64,000 nt of DNA from CAVRCA01 sp963719345 (GTDB taxonomy: Bacteria > Pseudomonadota > Alphaproteobacteria > Acetobacterales > Acetobacteraceae): contig CAVRCA010000004.1 of assembly GCA_963719345.1 (NCBI GenBank), positions 124,001-188,000 on the forward strand. The letters run 5' to 3'. Made by a program: the position numbers and the translations under genes. This document shows, piece after piece, positions 26,776-36,782 of the stretch. The notes beneath the pieces are model-generated. The model did no database searches. It was not told the origin of the DNA and saw only the letters and a list, made by a program, of their open reading frames with translations. Positions within the stretch are counted from its first letter, which is position 1. Every line of letters starts with the position of its first letter.

Positions 26776-27660
26776 ATGCGGGTCGGCGTGGTGGGACTGG
26801 GCCCGATGGGCAGCGCGATGGCGGGCAGCCTGCTGCGGGCCGGCCATCAGGTGATGGTCTATAATCGCACCGCCGAGAAAGCGGCGCCGCTGGTCGAACG
26901 CGGCGCGGCGCTGGCGAACAGCCCGGCCCACGCCGCCACTCGCGCCGAGGCCGTGATCAGCATGGTGGCGGACGATGCCGCGACGGAAGCGCTGGTGTTC
27001 GGCGCCGATGGGATCGCGCAAGGATTGCCGCCCGACGGCGTCCACCTCGCCATGGGCACCATCTCGGCCGCCTTGGCAGACCGCATCACGGCGTTGCATG
27101 CCGAGCGCGGACAGGTCCATGTCGCCGCGCCGGTGCTCGGACGGCCGCCGGCGGCCGAGGCGGGACAGCTGTTCATCATGGCCGCCGGTCCGACGGAGGC
27201 GATCGAGCGGGTCCGCCCGCTGCTCGACGCCATGGGACAGCGCGTGTTCCTCGTGGGCCAGCGCCCGAGCCAGGCCAATCTGGTCAAGCTCTGCACCAAC
27301 TTCCTGATCTTTTCGACCATCGAGCAGTTGGGCGAGGTGTTCGCGCTGACCGGCAAGGGCGGCGTCGATCGGGAGACGGTGTTCGAGATCCTGACCAACA
27401 GCTTCTTCGGTGCGCCGGTACACAAGAACTACGGCCGCCTCATCGTCGACGGCGGGTTTGATCCGCCGGGGGCCAAGGTGTCGCTGGGTGCGAAGGACAC
27501 GCGCCTGCTGCTGCAGGCCGCCGAGGCGCTCGCGGTTCCGCTGCCGTTCGCCTCCGTCGTCCACAACCGCTTTCTCACCGCGATTGCCCGTGGGGAGAAG
27601 GATCTTGATTTCGCCATCCTGGGCCGTCACGCCGAGCGTGACGCCGGGCTGGACGGCTGA
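26776..27660 (+). CDS. NAD(P)-dependent beta-hydroxyacid dehydrogenase
   Basis: This is a 294-residue 3-hydroxyisobutyrate dehydrogenase-family protein: Rossmann motif VGVVGLGPMGSAMAGSLL at the N-terminus, YNRTAEK (Arg favouring NADP), MGTISAA in the substrate region, and the catalytic Lys in NLVKLCTNF at about residue 174. It should oxidise a beta-hydroxyacid or reduce the semialdehyde. It sits 16 bases behind the NTF2-like gene in the same operon. Confidence 0.87.
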   Translation: MRVGVVGLGPMGSAMAGSLLRAGHQVMVYNRTAEKAAPLVERGAALANSPAHAATRAEAVISMVADDAATEALVFGADGIAQGLPPDGVHLAMGTISAALADRITALHAERGQVHVAAPVLGRPPAAEAGQLFIMAAGPTEAIERVRPLLDAMGQRVFLVGQRPSQANLVKLCTNFLIFSTIEQLGEVFALTGKGGVDRETVFEILTNSFFGAPVHKNYGRLIVDGGFDPPGAKVSLGAKDTRLLLQAAEALAVPLPFASVVHNRFLTAIARGEKDLDFAILGRHAERDAGLDG

Positions 27661-27674
27661 GGGGAGCGAGCACG

Positions 27675-28484
27675 ATGCGATTGGGAATTGTCGTCATCCC
27701 CCAGCCGAACACCGGCAGCGGCCTCATCGACCGACTGACGTTATTCGCTCGCCGGGTCGAAGCGCTCGAGTTCAGCGGATTGTGGGTGACGGACGCGCTC
27801 GGCCGCGGACGGCCGACCCTCGATCCGCTGACCTTGCTCGGTGCGCTCTGCGCCGAGACCCGCAGGATCGAGCTCGGCACCTGCGTGGTGCAGATCCCGA
27901 TCCGCCAGCCGGTCGAACACGCGCACCGGGTGCAGACCTTGCACCTGCTCTCGGGCGGGCGCTTCCGCTTCGGCGTGGGCGCCGGCTCGACCAAGGCCGA
28001 TTTCGACGCGGTCGGCGCCGATTTCGAGGCACGGTTCAAGACCTTGCCCGCCTATCTGGAGACCATGCGCCGCACCTGGAGCGGCGAGGGGTTGCTCTCG
28101 CTCTGGCCGGGGACGGAAGGCGGCCCGCCGGTGCTGCTCGGCGCCTGGCGGAGCCAACGCTGGATCGACCTCGCGGCGCGGCACTGCCAGGGCTGGATCG
28201 GGTCGGGCATCTACTCCACCCAAGAGGACGTCGGGATCGGCGTCGAGATGTATCGCCGGGCCGGCGGAACCCGGGCGGTGCTGGCCAACGTCTTTACGGA
28301 CCTGCGGCCCGAGCCCGCCCTCAATCCGATGATCGCCAACGCCAAGATCTCGCTCGTCTGCGATCCGGCGACGGCCCGCGAGCGGTTGCAGCGGCTCGAG
28401 CAACTCGGTCTTGATGATGCGCTGCTGGTCTGCCCGTTGGATGCGCCGGAGCAGCTTGATGCCGTTCGGACGCTGATGACCTGA
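27675..28484 (+). CDS. LLM class flavin-dependent oxidoreductase (short form)
   Basis: This 269-residue luciferase-like protein has MRLGIVVIPQPNTGSG, FSGLWVTDALGRGRP, IELGTCVVQIPIRQPVEHA and LSGGRFRFGVGAGSTKAD. It is shorter than the other two in the cluster and lacks the long C-terminal extension. It is the last gene of the plus-strand operon, being followed by a strong terminator. Cofactor (FMN or F420) and substrate are unknown. Confidence 0.82.
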   Translation: MRLGIVVIPQPNTGSGLIDRLTLFARRVEALEFSGLWVTDALGRGRPTLDPLTLLGALCAETRRIELGTCVVQIPIRQPVEHAHRVQTLHLLSGGRFRFGVGAGSTKADFDAVGADFEARFKTLPAYLETMRRTWSGEGLLSLWPGTEGGPPVLLGAWRSQRWIDLAARHCQGWIGSGIYSTQEDVGIGVEMYRRAGGTRAVLANVFTDLRPEPALNPMIANAKISLVCDPATARERLQRLEQLGLDDALLVCPLDAPEQLDAVRTLMT

Positions 28485-28494
28485 GCGCCGCAGG

Positions 28495-28526
28495 AACCCG
28501 GCCCGGCCGGGCCGGGTTGATTTTTT
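28495..28526 (+). terminator. Rho-independent terminator
   Basis: A perfect G/C palindrome (AACCCGGCCC/GGGCCGGGTT with a 4-base GGCC-type centre) is followed by TTGATTTTTT. It lies 10 bases after the luciferase-like gene and closes the 21.9-28.5 kb plus-strand operon. Confidence 0.85.
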
Positions 28527-28566
28527 GGTGCCGCTCGGATTAACCGGGCGCTGGGGAAATTTTCGC

Positions 28567-28743
28567 ATGTCAACATCGAACGGCAATCTCGAGCAGCGCA
28601 TTCGGGAGCGGGCGCACTCGCTTTGGGAGGCGGACGGCCGGCCAGAGGGCCGCGCCGACGAATACTGGGAGCGCGCCCGCGCGCTGATCGCAGCCGAGGA
28701 CGATCCCGATAGCCCGAGCATGGTGTCTCCGCCGGCGGTCTGA
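28567..28743 (+). CDS. DUF2934 domain protein
   Basis: This 58-residue acidic protein has the core RIRERAHSLWEADGRPEGR followed by ADEYWERARALIAAED, the full DUF2934 motif. These small proteins of unknown function are common in Rhizobiales and Rhodospirillales, often in multiple copies. The ATG at 28567 is used; a longer frame from 28525 starts inside the terminator. It stands alone, converging with a membrane-anchored hypothetical gene. Confidence 0.72.
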   Translation: MSTSNGNLEQRIRERAHSLWEADGRPEGRADEYWERARALIAAEDDPDSPSMVSPPAV

Positions 28744-28753
28744 GGCTCGAGGC

Positions 28754-29254
28754 TTATCCCGCGAGGCGAGCGGGGCCGACTTGGCGTGTTCGGGGTCCGG
28801 GCGGCAGGCGCACGGCTGCGGCGGCCGACAGCCCCGGGGTGGACGCCAGGCTCAGCACCACCTGGTCACGGACGCGCTCCCGCTCCAGGGAGGTGGCGAT
28901 CGGCGCCCCGCTCAGTTCCTCGAGGCGAAGGTAGAGCCCGGTCGCCAGATCCAGGCAGCGCTCGAAATCCGCCGCATCGGCGATCCTCGATGCGGCGAAA
29001 TCATAGGGAGCCTGCAGGTGCGACCGCATTCGGCGGAGCAGAATTCCCAACTGCCGCTCGGCTGCTTCAATGCTGGGGGCGGCGTAGTCGCGGGCCTCGC
29101 CGTCATCGTCCGCAGGAGTGAACGCGATTTCCGTCGCCATCCGCCAGGCGCGGCGCCGATGATTGGCGAGGGCGATAGCGGTCCCGATGCAGAGGACCGG
29201 ACCGATGTAGAGCACCGGGCTGATGCCTGCGACTGCCCACAGATCATGGATCAT
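28754..29254 (-). CDS. Hypothetical protein with N-terminal membrane segment
   Basis: I do not recognise a family. The 166-residue protein starts with MIHDLWAVAGISP and a hydrophobic span of about 20 residues (LYIGPVLCIGTAIALA), then a basic stretch (NHRRRAWRM), pointing to a single membrane anchor with a cytoplasmic body. The rest is helical (AERQLGILLRRMRSHLQAP; DFERCLDLATGLYLRLEEL). The ATG at 29254 is one of several ATG codons in a region of repeated ATCATGG. Codon use looks like its neighbours. Confidence 0.55.
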   Translation of the reverse strand: MIHDLWAVAGISPVLYIGPVLCIGTAIALANHRRRAWRMATEIAFTPADDDGEARDYAAPSIEAAERQLGILLRRMRSHLQAPYDFAASRIADAADFERCLDLATGLYLRLEELSGAPIATSLERERVRDQVVLSLASTPGLSAAAAVRLPPGPRTRQVGPARLAG

Positions 29255-29411
29255 GGCAGACCTTGGATCATGGCTCGCTCTATGAAATCTGCCGACAGCT
29301 ATCACAACCAAGCGGCGAACTGATGCCGAAAAGCACCCTGTCGCATGATCGCATCATGGGCCTGGTACAAAAGACACACCGACGAAAGACACACGGACGG
29401 CTGGATCGATC

Positions 29412-30261
29412 ATGAGCGGACCCCTGCTCGTGATCGACGGGCAATTCGTTTGCTCATCGCTCTTATCATGCTCTGCCGAAGTCGATCCGCCGGAAGGGCA
29501 ATCGCGGCGGTGGCGCCATCGTCGGCTTTGCCAATTTCCTGCTGCGGATGGTCGAGGGCGAGCAGCCTCGCGCGGTGTTGGTCGGATGGGACACGCTCGG
29601 TGCTCCGACATACCGCCAGGCGCTGTTCCCCGATTACCAAGCAGGCCGGATCTTCGACGAGGAGCTGGTTGACCAGTTGGAGGTGTTGCCGTCGTTCGTG
29701 GCGGCCTGCGGGTTCGCCACCGCCCAGGCGGCCGGCTACGAGGCCGATGACTTCCTGGCCGCGGCGGTGGCCGCCGAAGACCGGCGCGGCGGACGCACGG
29801 TGGTCGCGAGCGGCGACCGCGATGCCTTCCAGCTCGCGTCGACGACGACGACGATCCTGCATCCCGTCCGGGCCGGCGAGCTGGCAAGGATCGGGCCGGC
29901 GCAGGTCCGCGAACGCTATGACGTGGAGCCGAGCCAGGTTGCGGATTTCATCGCCCTGCGCGGAGATCCCTCGGACAAACTGCCGGGCGCCAGAGGCGTC
30001 GGCCCAAAGGGCGCGGCTCGCCTGCTGCGGACATACTCGACGCTCGAGGGCATCTTGGCGGCGGGCCTCTTTCCGCAGCAGGCGGAAGATCTGCGCATGT
30101 ATCGACGCATCGCGACGATGGATGCCTCGGCACCGCTGCCGCCGTTGGGCGATCAAACTCCCGCTTGGCAAGCAGCCGCCGCACTTGCACGAGACTGGGA
30201 GCTGCGCCGGCTGGTCGAACGCCTGGAGGGACTATCGACGCACGCAGGGAGGTTGCGTTGA
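29412..30261 (+). pseudogene. 5'-3' exonuclease (frameshifted)
   Basis: The main frame encodes the PIN/5'-3' exonuclease core of FEN/Pol I N-domain type: YEADDFLAAAVAAEDRRGG, VASGDRDAFQLAS (acidic metal ligands), and the helix-hairpin-helix PGARGVGPKGAARLL. The N-terminus MSGPLLVIDG lies in another frame and continues as NSFAHRSYHALPKSIRRKGN in the main frame, so one base is extra near 29440 (GACGGGCAATTCG; one G in the GGG run would restore the frame). Total length is 3n+1. It is a stand-alone exonuclease without a polymerase domain. Whether the shift is real or a sequence error cannot be settled here. Confidence 0.75.
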
Positions 30262-30353
30262 CACGACGTGCGGACGGGTTCAGCCTCGGTCAACATCATC
30301 GGTCGTTTCACGTGGCGGCAGCTGCCGCGCCGGGCGGCAGGGAAGCGTCTGAC

Positions 30354-31963
30354 GTGATCGCGCCATACAGTCGAACCTTTGGCGAGTTGCTGCTCGAGCA
30401 GGCCGCGCGTTGGGGCGACCGGCCGGCGGTGATCTGCGGCGAGCAAACGACCAGCTATGCCGGGCTTGTCGGACCGTGCGCGACGGATCGCCGCCGGTCT
30501 GCAGGCGGGCGGCATCCGGCGTGGCGACCGGATCGGTCTGCTGATGAACAATCGGCTGGAATGGGTCGAGTCGTTTTTCGGCGCCAGCCTGCTCGGGGCG
30601 GTTGTCGTCGCGTTCAGCACCTGGTCGAAAGCCGACGAACTCGACTACCTTTTTGCCAATTCCGGCATCAAGCTGCTCATCACGCTCGATAGTTTCACCG
30701 GACAGGATTTTGCCGCTGACCTGCGCCGGATGGTGCCGGAAGCGGAGGCGGGAGAGTGGCAGTCGGCGCGCTATCCGGCGCTGCGGGGCATCGTCCTGCT
30801 GGGACAGGGTGGGGCGGCCGGGATGCGCTCCTACGTCGAGCTTGGCGCTGGACCGCCGCTCGAGGCGCCGCTTGCGCCGGGCGATGGGCCGAGTGCGATC
30901 GACGACGCGATCATCATCTACACGTCAGGGTCGAGCAGCCGGCCCAAATCCGTCCCGTTGGCGCATTACGGGATGATCGAGAACGGGTTCAACATCGGCG
31001 AGCGACAGGGTTATGGTCCGGAGGACCGGGTGCTGCTGGCGCCCGCCGCTGTTCTGGTCCTATGGCAACGCGAACGCTCTGTCGGCGACATTGACGCACG
31101 GTGCGGCGCTGGTGCTGCAAGGCAAGTTCGACGCCGGCGAAGCGCTCGACCTGATCGAGCGGCATCGTTGCACCGCCCTCTACACGATGCCGGCGATCAC
31201 CAGCGCGCTGATCTCGCATCCGGCGTTCCGCCCCGAGCGCACGCGCAGCCTGCGGACCGGGCTGACCATCGGCGCGCCGCAGGACGTTGTCGCCGCCGCC
31301 CAGGTGCTCGGAGCGGCCGAGATCTGCAACGTGTACGGCCAGACCGAGGGCTACGGAAACTGCTGCGTCACGTGGCATCACTGGCCTCTGGAGCGCCGCG
31401 CCCAGTGCCAGGGTCCGCCCCTGCCCGGCGTCACGCTCCGCATCGCGGGCATCGAGGACGGCGAGCTTCTGCCGCCCGGCAAACCGGGGCTGATCGAGGT
31501 GCGTGGCTATCTGACGCGAGGCTATGTCGGCGCAAGCGCCAGTCAAAGCCAACACGCGCTGACACCGGACGGATTTCTGCGCACCGGCGACATGGGCCAA
31601 CTCACCGAGGCGGGCGATCTGCAATATCTCGGCCGCACGACGGAGATGATCAAGAAGGGCGGCATCAACATCTCGCCCGCCGAGGTCGAGGACGTGCTGA
31701 TGCGCCATCCCGACGTATCACTGGTAGGCGTCGTCGGCGTACCCGATCGGGCGCAGGGCGAACTGCTCGCCGCGTTCGTGGTGGCCAGACCCGGCGCATC
31801 GCCGAGTGTGGAAGATTTGGAGAAGCACTGCCGCGCGCTGGCGTCGCGCTACAAGGTGCCGGACTTCATCGAGTTGCGCGACGCATTGCCGGTCACGCCG
31901 ACGGGAAAACTGATGCGCCGGGAACTGAAGCAGCTCGCCGCCGAGCTTGGGGGCGGCGCATGA
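30354..31963 (+). pseudogene. Acyl-CoA synthetase, AMP-forming (two frameshifts)
   Basis: The adenylate-forming ligase signature is intact: IIYTSGSSSRPKSVPLAHYG (P-loop), NVYGQTEGYG, YLRTGDMG-like FLRTGDMGQL, and the C-terminal catalytic Lys in PVTPTGKLMRR. The protein runs in three frames: the start to about 30465, then 30465-31055, then to the stop. Extra bases fit CTTGTCGG near 30465 and the CCC run near 31050; the length is 3n+2, as expected for two insertions. The GTG at 30354 with AGGGAAG upstream is the likely start. It would activate an unknown carboxylic acid to its CoA ester and leads an operon with a cyclase, a CoA-transferase and thiolase-like genes. Confidence 0.78.
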
Positions 31964-32832
31964 GCAAGGAGGCATGGGGGCGCTGGGGCGCCGAGGACGA
32001 GCGCGGGGCGCTGAACCAGATCGGCGCCGATGAGGTACGCCGGGCGGCCGGACTGGTGCGGTCGGGCGAGGTGATGAGCCTGGCGCTGCCGCTCTCGCCG
32101 CGAACCCCGGTGCCGCAACATCGGGCAGGCGTCCAGCACTTCATGGGACGCGACGGCGGCGACTATGCCGCGGGCGCGCGGCGGCCGGGCGGCTTCCAGT
32201 TTGCCGAGGACACGGCGATCATGCCGCTCCACATCGGCACGCATATCGACGCGCTGTGCCACGCCTGGTACGACGACGCGCTGTACAATGGCTTTCCCGG
32301 TGCGGGAACGCGCAGCACCACCGGCGCGGCGCGTTGCGGCATCGACACGATGGGGCCGATCGTCGGGCGCGGCGTGCTGCTCGACGTCGTGGCGCGGCGT
32401 GGCGTGCTCGCCGACGGCGTCTCGATCGGGCGGGCAGATCTGGAGAGCGCGGCGGAGGCGGGCGGGGTCGAGCCCGCGAAGGGCGACGTGGTGCTGATCC
32501 GCACCGGCTGGCAGGAGAACCAGGAAGGGCGGCGCGACATTTCCTTCAACGAGGAGCCCGGGCTCGACGTGGAGGCGGCGCTGTGGCTCGCGGAACGCGG
32601 GGTCGCGGTGATCGGTGCGGACAATTTCGCGGTCGAGGCGATCCCGTTCCCGACCGGGACCGCGTTTCCCGTCCATCAGCGGCTGATCCGCGACTACGGC
32701 ATTCCGCTTCTCGAAGGACTCGTCCTGAAGCCGTTGGCGGAAACCGGCCGCACCAGCTTTTTGTTCACGGCGAACCCGCTGCCGGTTGTCGGCGGCACCG
32801 GCAGTCCGATCACCCCGGTCGTGGTGCTCTGA
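31960..32832 (+). CDS. Cyclase family protein (kynurenine formamidase-like)
   Basis: This intact 290-residue protein has the metal motif of the cyclase/formamidase family, HIGTHIDALCH (H-x-G-T-H-x-D), about residue 91, and a later VIGADNFAVEA with the conserved Asp. Members hydrolyse formyl or cyclic amide/lactone bonds. The ATG at 31960 overlaps the ligase stop as ATGA. It is the only frame-intact gene in the plus-strand operon of 30.3-36.8 kb, and its substrate is unknown. Confidence 0.84.
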   Translation: MSKEAWGRWGAEDERGALNQIGADEVRRAAGLVRSGEVMSLALPLSPRTPVPQHRAGVQHFMGRDGGDYAAGARRPGGFQFAEDTAIMPLHIGTHIDALCHAWYDDALYNGFPGAGTRSTTGAARCGIDTMGPIVGRGVLLDVVARRGVLADGVSIGRADLESAAEAGGVEPAKGDVVLIRTGWQENQEGRRDISFNEEPGLDVEAALWLAERGVAVIGADNFAVEAIPFPTGTAFPVHQRLIRDYGIPLLEGLVLKPLAETGRTSFLFTANPLPVVGGTGSPITPVVVL

Positions 32833-32837
32833 CGTCC

Positions 32838-33929
32838 GTGTCGCGCCTGAACAGTTTTCTGGCCGGCTTGCGGGTGTTGGATCTCTCGTTCTACCTGCCG
32901 GGGCCGTTCGCCAGCCTGTTGCTGGCCGACATGGGAGCCGACGTGACCAAGGTGGAGCCGCCCCAGGGTGACGGCATGCGGCTGCTCGGGCCGCGCGACG
33001 CCGGACGGCGTGCCGCTGTTCCACGCGGCGATCAACGCCGGCAAGACGGTTCGCCGTCTCGACCTGAAGAGCCCGGGCGACAAACGCGTTTTTCTCGACC
33101 TGGCGGACAAGGCCGACGTCTTGATCGAAGGATTCCGGCCCGGCGTGATGGCGCGTCTCGAACTCGACTACGAGACTTTGCGCGATCACAATCCCGCGCT
33201 GATCTACTGTTCCATGAGCGGCTACGGCGCGGCAGGTCCGATGGCGCAGGCCGCCGGCCACGACGGGAACTACCTCGCGCTCGCCGGAGTGTTGCACCGC
33301 AACGGTGTGCCGCCGAGATTCTTCGATCCGCCGGTCGGCGACATGTCGAGTTCGCTGTTCGCCACCATCGCGATTTTGGGCGCGCTCGAAGCGCGGCGGC
33401 GGGACGGACGTGGCTGCCACATCGACCTCGGCATCGCCGACGTCGCCATGCCGCTGCAGCTGTTCCAGATCGCGGCTTATGGCGCGAACGGCACGGTGCC
33501 GGAGCCGGAGAGCACGTATCTGAACGGCGGCGCCGCCTACTATCGGGTCTACGGCACGCAGGACGGCCGGCATGTCATGCTGGGGGCGGTGGAGCCGAAA
33601 TTCTGGCGCACCTTCTGCGAGGCGGCGGAGCGGCGCCAGTGGATCGAGCGGCAGGATGAGCCGCTGCCGCAAACGGCGCTGATCGCCGATGTCGCAGCGT
33701 ATTTCGCCGGCTGACCCTCGCGGGCTGCGAAAGCCGTTTCGCCGCGGCCGATTGCTGCCTGACCCCGGTGCTGAACCTGCGCGAAGCCGTCCTGTCGCCG
33801 CATCACCGCGCGCGGGGGCTGGTGCGGTCCGCGCCGGATGCTATGCAGGCGCTGTTTCCCGGCACTGATCGACGGTGAGCCGCCGACCATGCGCCCGGCC
33901 TTGAGCGAGACGAGCGACACACGGAGTGA
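32838..33929 (+). pseudogene. CaiB/BaiF family CoA-transferase (frameshifted)
   Basis: The family III CoA-transferase features are present: GLRVLDLSFYLPGPFASLLLADMGADVTKVE at the start (in parts), SMSGYG with the following AAGPM, and GRGCHIDLGIADV. Frames change near 33007, 33713 and 33860, and once more before the presumed TGA at 33927. At 33860 one C in TTTCCCGG is surplus. The start is a GTG at 32838, directly after the cyclase gene. It would transfer CoA between acids. The catalytic Asp expected near YCS(M)SGYG-x... lies in the readable part, but the gene as given cannot make full protein. Confidence 0.72.
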
Positions 33930-33933
33930 GCGG

Positions 33934-35098
33934 ATGGCCTACAAGGTTCAGCCAGGGCGTGATCGGTTGCGCGATCCGGCCCGCCATCGCGGGACGCGAC
34001 CGATCGCTGGAGGAAATGATGTACGACACGGCGCAACTGGCGCTGTCGGATGCCGGCCTCACGATCGAGGACATCGACGGCATCGTCGTCGGCTCGAACG
34101 ACCAGTTCGATGGTCGCTCGATCTGCGGTGATGATGGCGTCCGGCCCGGTCGGCGGCGTGGATCGCGACCTGCTCTCGACCCCGTCGGCCTCCGAGCACG
34201 CCTTCGTGCTGGGCGCACTCCGGGTCGCGTCGGGACAGTATCGCACGCAACTGATCGTGTCTTGGAGCCCGACCGAGGCCTCCTCGCTGGCCGAGGCGCA
34301 GCGGCTTGGGGCCGACCCTTACTACAACCGTGCGCTGCCGCTGGACGAGTTGTCGGCGCACGCGCTGCAGGCGGCGGCACTGGAGAACGCCGTGCCCGGG
34401 TCTGCGCGAGATCGCCGCGTCGGTGGCGGAGAAAAACCGGCGGAACGGGCAGCGCGCCTATCCGTCGCCGCCCGATACGCCCGGCGCCCGGTCCGGCGCG
34501 ATGGCCGCTGACGCCGGAGATGACGACCGCGCCGGTCACCGGCAGCGTGGCGTTGGTGCTCGCCTCGCCGGATTTTCGTCGCCGAGCGCGGCCTTTCCGG
34601 CGCGGCGTGGCTGCACGGCATGGGATGGGCGACCGAGGCGAGCTTCCTGGGCGACCGCGACCTTGCGACCGCGCCGGCGCTGGCGGCCGCCGCGCAGCAG
34701 GCCTACGCGGCGGCCGGCATCACCGATCCGAGCGACTGCGATCGACGTGGCCGAAGTAACCGACGCGACGCCCTATGCCGAGCTGCTCGCCTATGAGGGC
34801 CTGTCGCTCTGTCGCGCGACAGGACTGGAAGGCGCGGGCGATGCGACGGCAGCTTCGCATCAGGGCGGTCGTCTGCCGGTCAACCTGTCCGGCGGCGTGC
34901 TCACTTTCAACCCCGTGTTCTGCACCGGGTTGATCCGGATCGCCGAAATCGCCAACCAGGTGCGCGGCAAAGCCGGCGGCGCACCAGCATCCGAATGCCC
35001 GCCAGGGGCTTGCCCATGCCGGGAGCGGGTTCGCCATGCAGTATCAGACCGCCGTTGTGCTCGGACAGGAGCAGGCCCGAGCGGGAGCGCGCCGATGA
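33934..35098 (+). pseudogene. Thiolase-like / lipid-transfer protein, first copy (multiple frameshifts)
   Basis: Reading across frames gives MAYKVSQGVIGCAIRPAIAG, then MMYDTAQLALSDAGLTIEDIDG, then AFVLGALRVASGQYRTQLIV, APVTGSVALVLASPDF, IDVAEVTDATPYAELLAYE and the glycine-rich PVNLSGGVLTFNP, the pattern of SCP-x/acetyl-CoA acetyltransferase-like proteins that pair with DUF35 partners. At least six frame changes are needed, including an extra T near 33950. The stop overlaps the next start as ATGA at 35095, which argues that the gene was once functional and coupled. Confidence 0.68.
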
Positions 35099-36276
35099 GC
35101 ACGGAACGTGTCGGCATCATCGGTATCGGCCAGTCGAACTTCAGCTCGCGGCGCGAGGATGCGAACTATCCGGACCTGGTGCGCGAGGCCGTCGTGCTGG
35201 CGATGCAGGATGCCGGGCTGCAGTTCGACGATATCGAAGCCGTGGTCTACTCGCTGTCACCCGACGCGATGGTCGGGATCGGCAACGCCGAACGGCTCGG
35301 GGTCGATGCCGTCGGCGCGCGCAACAAGCGGTTCCTGCGCATCAACACCGGCGGCGCGACCGGCATCTCGTCGGTTTCCGCCGCTTACTATCATGTGGCC
35401 TCCGGCGCCTGCGACGTCGTGCTGACGGCGGGCGCCGACAAGGTTGGCGAATGCGGCAACTCGCAGACGTGCTGAACAAGATCTGGGACCCGACCTACGA
35501 GCGCGCCGCTGCCGCTCGGCACCATCAACATGCTGGCGATGTCGGCGGTCCGCTACATGCACCTCTACGGCATGACCGAGGAGGACATGGCGCTGGTGAC
35601 GGTAAAGAACCGGCATCACGCCGTCGCTCAATCCGCACGCGCATCTGCGCAAGGAGGTCACGGTCGAAGACGTGATGGCGTCGCGCATGATCTCCTGGCC
35701 GATCAAGCTGCTGGATTGCTGCCCGCAATCGACCGGCGGGGCGGCGATGGTGCTCGCCTCGGAGCGCTACATCCGCGAGCACAAGCTCGACGCGGTCTGG
35801 ATCACCGGGCTCGCGCATTGCACCGAGACCTACTGGATGGGCGACCGCATGGGCAAGAATCCGACGGCCGACCATGCCGACGCCTACGCGCTGCGGCGCT
35901 CCTTCGAGCGCGCGTACAAGATGGCGGGGATCACCGATCCGGCCGAAGCAGGTGCATGTCGCCGAGCTCTACGCGCCGTTCAGCAACACCGAGTTCCACG
36001 CCGATCGACGCGGCCGGGCTCTGCAAACTCGGCGAGTCGGTGCCGATGCTGCGCGAGGGACAGTTCCGGCTCGGCGCGCCCATCCCGGTGAACCCGTCCG
36101 GCGGCACGCTGTGCACCAACGCGATCGCGGTGACGGCGATGGCGCGCGTGGCGGAGGTGGCGCTGCAGGTCTGGGGCCGCGCCGGCGCGCACCAGGCGAA
36201 GGGCGCGCGGGTCGGCATCGCCAGCGGCAATGGCGGGGACCACCAGATTTTCGGCACGATGGTCGTCGAGGCGTGA
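35095..36276 (+). pseudogene. Thiolase-like protein, second copy (multiple frameshifts)
   Basis: The first 120 residues are readable (ERVGIIGIGQSNFSSRREDA; AVVYSLSPDAMVGIG; INTGGATGISSVSAAYYHV). Other frames carry MLAMSAVRYMHLYGMTEEDM, ISWPIKLLDCCPQSTGGAAM, HVAELYAPFSNTEFH and the glycine loop NPSGGTLCTN followed by IAVTAMARVAEVALQVWG and SGNGGDHQIFGTMVVEA. This is the larger, catalytic-looking partner of the thiolase pair. It lies between the first copy and a DUF35 protein, the usual trio. Several indels break it; the total length is 3n. Confidence 0.7.
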
Positions 36277-36293
36277 GAACAGGGAGCGAGCGC

Positions 36294-36753
36294 ATGGAAC
36301 TGCTGAGCCGCAAGGAAGTCTGGAGCATCACCTACAACCACGCGCTCGGCGAGACCGCGAGCTGGTTCTATGCGCAGATCCGCGACAACGCGAAGATCTA
36401 TGGCCGCCGCTCTGCCGAGTCCGGCCGCGTGCTGGTGCCGCCGCGAGCGTTCTCCGACGAGACCCTGCTGCCGACGACCGATTGGGTTGAGGTCGGCCCC
36501 GGCGGACGGATCGAGGAGTTTCACGATGGTCTACGAGGCGTTCGCCAACCTGCCCGACCCGCCCTATGCGTTCGGCTATGTCCTTCTGGATGGCGCCGAC
36601 ACCGCGCTCGGCGGCTATTTCAGAGGTATCGATCTGCGGATCCGCATAAGGCGGCGGCAGCGGCTGAAGATCGGCACGCGCGTGAACACCAAGTTCGTCG
36701 AGCAGCGCAAAGGCGAGATGCTCGACTTCTGGTTCGAGGTCGCCGAAGCGTAA
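36294..36753 (+). pseudogene. DUF35/OB-fold acyl-CoA associated protein (frameshifted)
   Basis: The protein begins MELLSRKEVWSITYNHALGE and continues with a short cysteine-poor rubredoxin-like part (SGRVLVPPRAFSD), then after a shift MVYEAFANLPDPPYAFGYVL (OB-fold) and VNTKFVEQRKGEMLDFWFEV. DUF35 proteins bind the thiolase-like partner and stabilise it. The frame change lies near 36525, where TTTCACGATG contains one T too many; another pair of compensating changes may lie near 36650. Length is 3n+1. The usual zinc-binding cysteines are not visible. Confidence 0.66.
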
Positions 36754-36782
36754 ACGGCCGGCGGCCACCGGCGGCCTACGTC

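Noticed and set aside
30457..32832. Apparent fusion of an acyl-CoA ligase and a cyclase in one frame
   Set aside because: The ligase part leaves this frame at about 31055, and the cyclase has its own ATG at 31960 overlapping the ligase stop.
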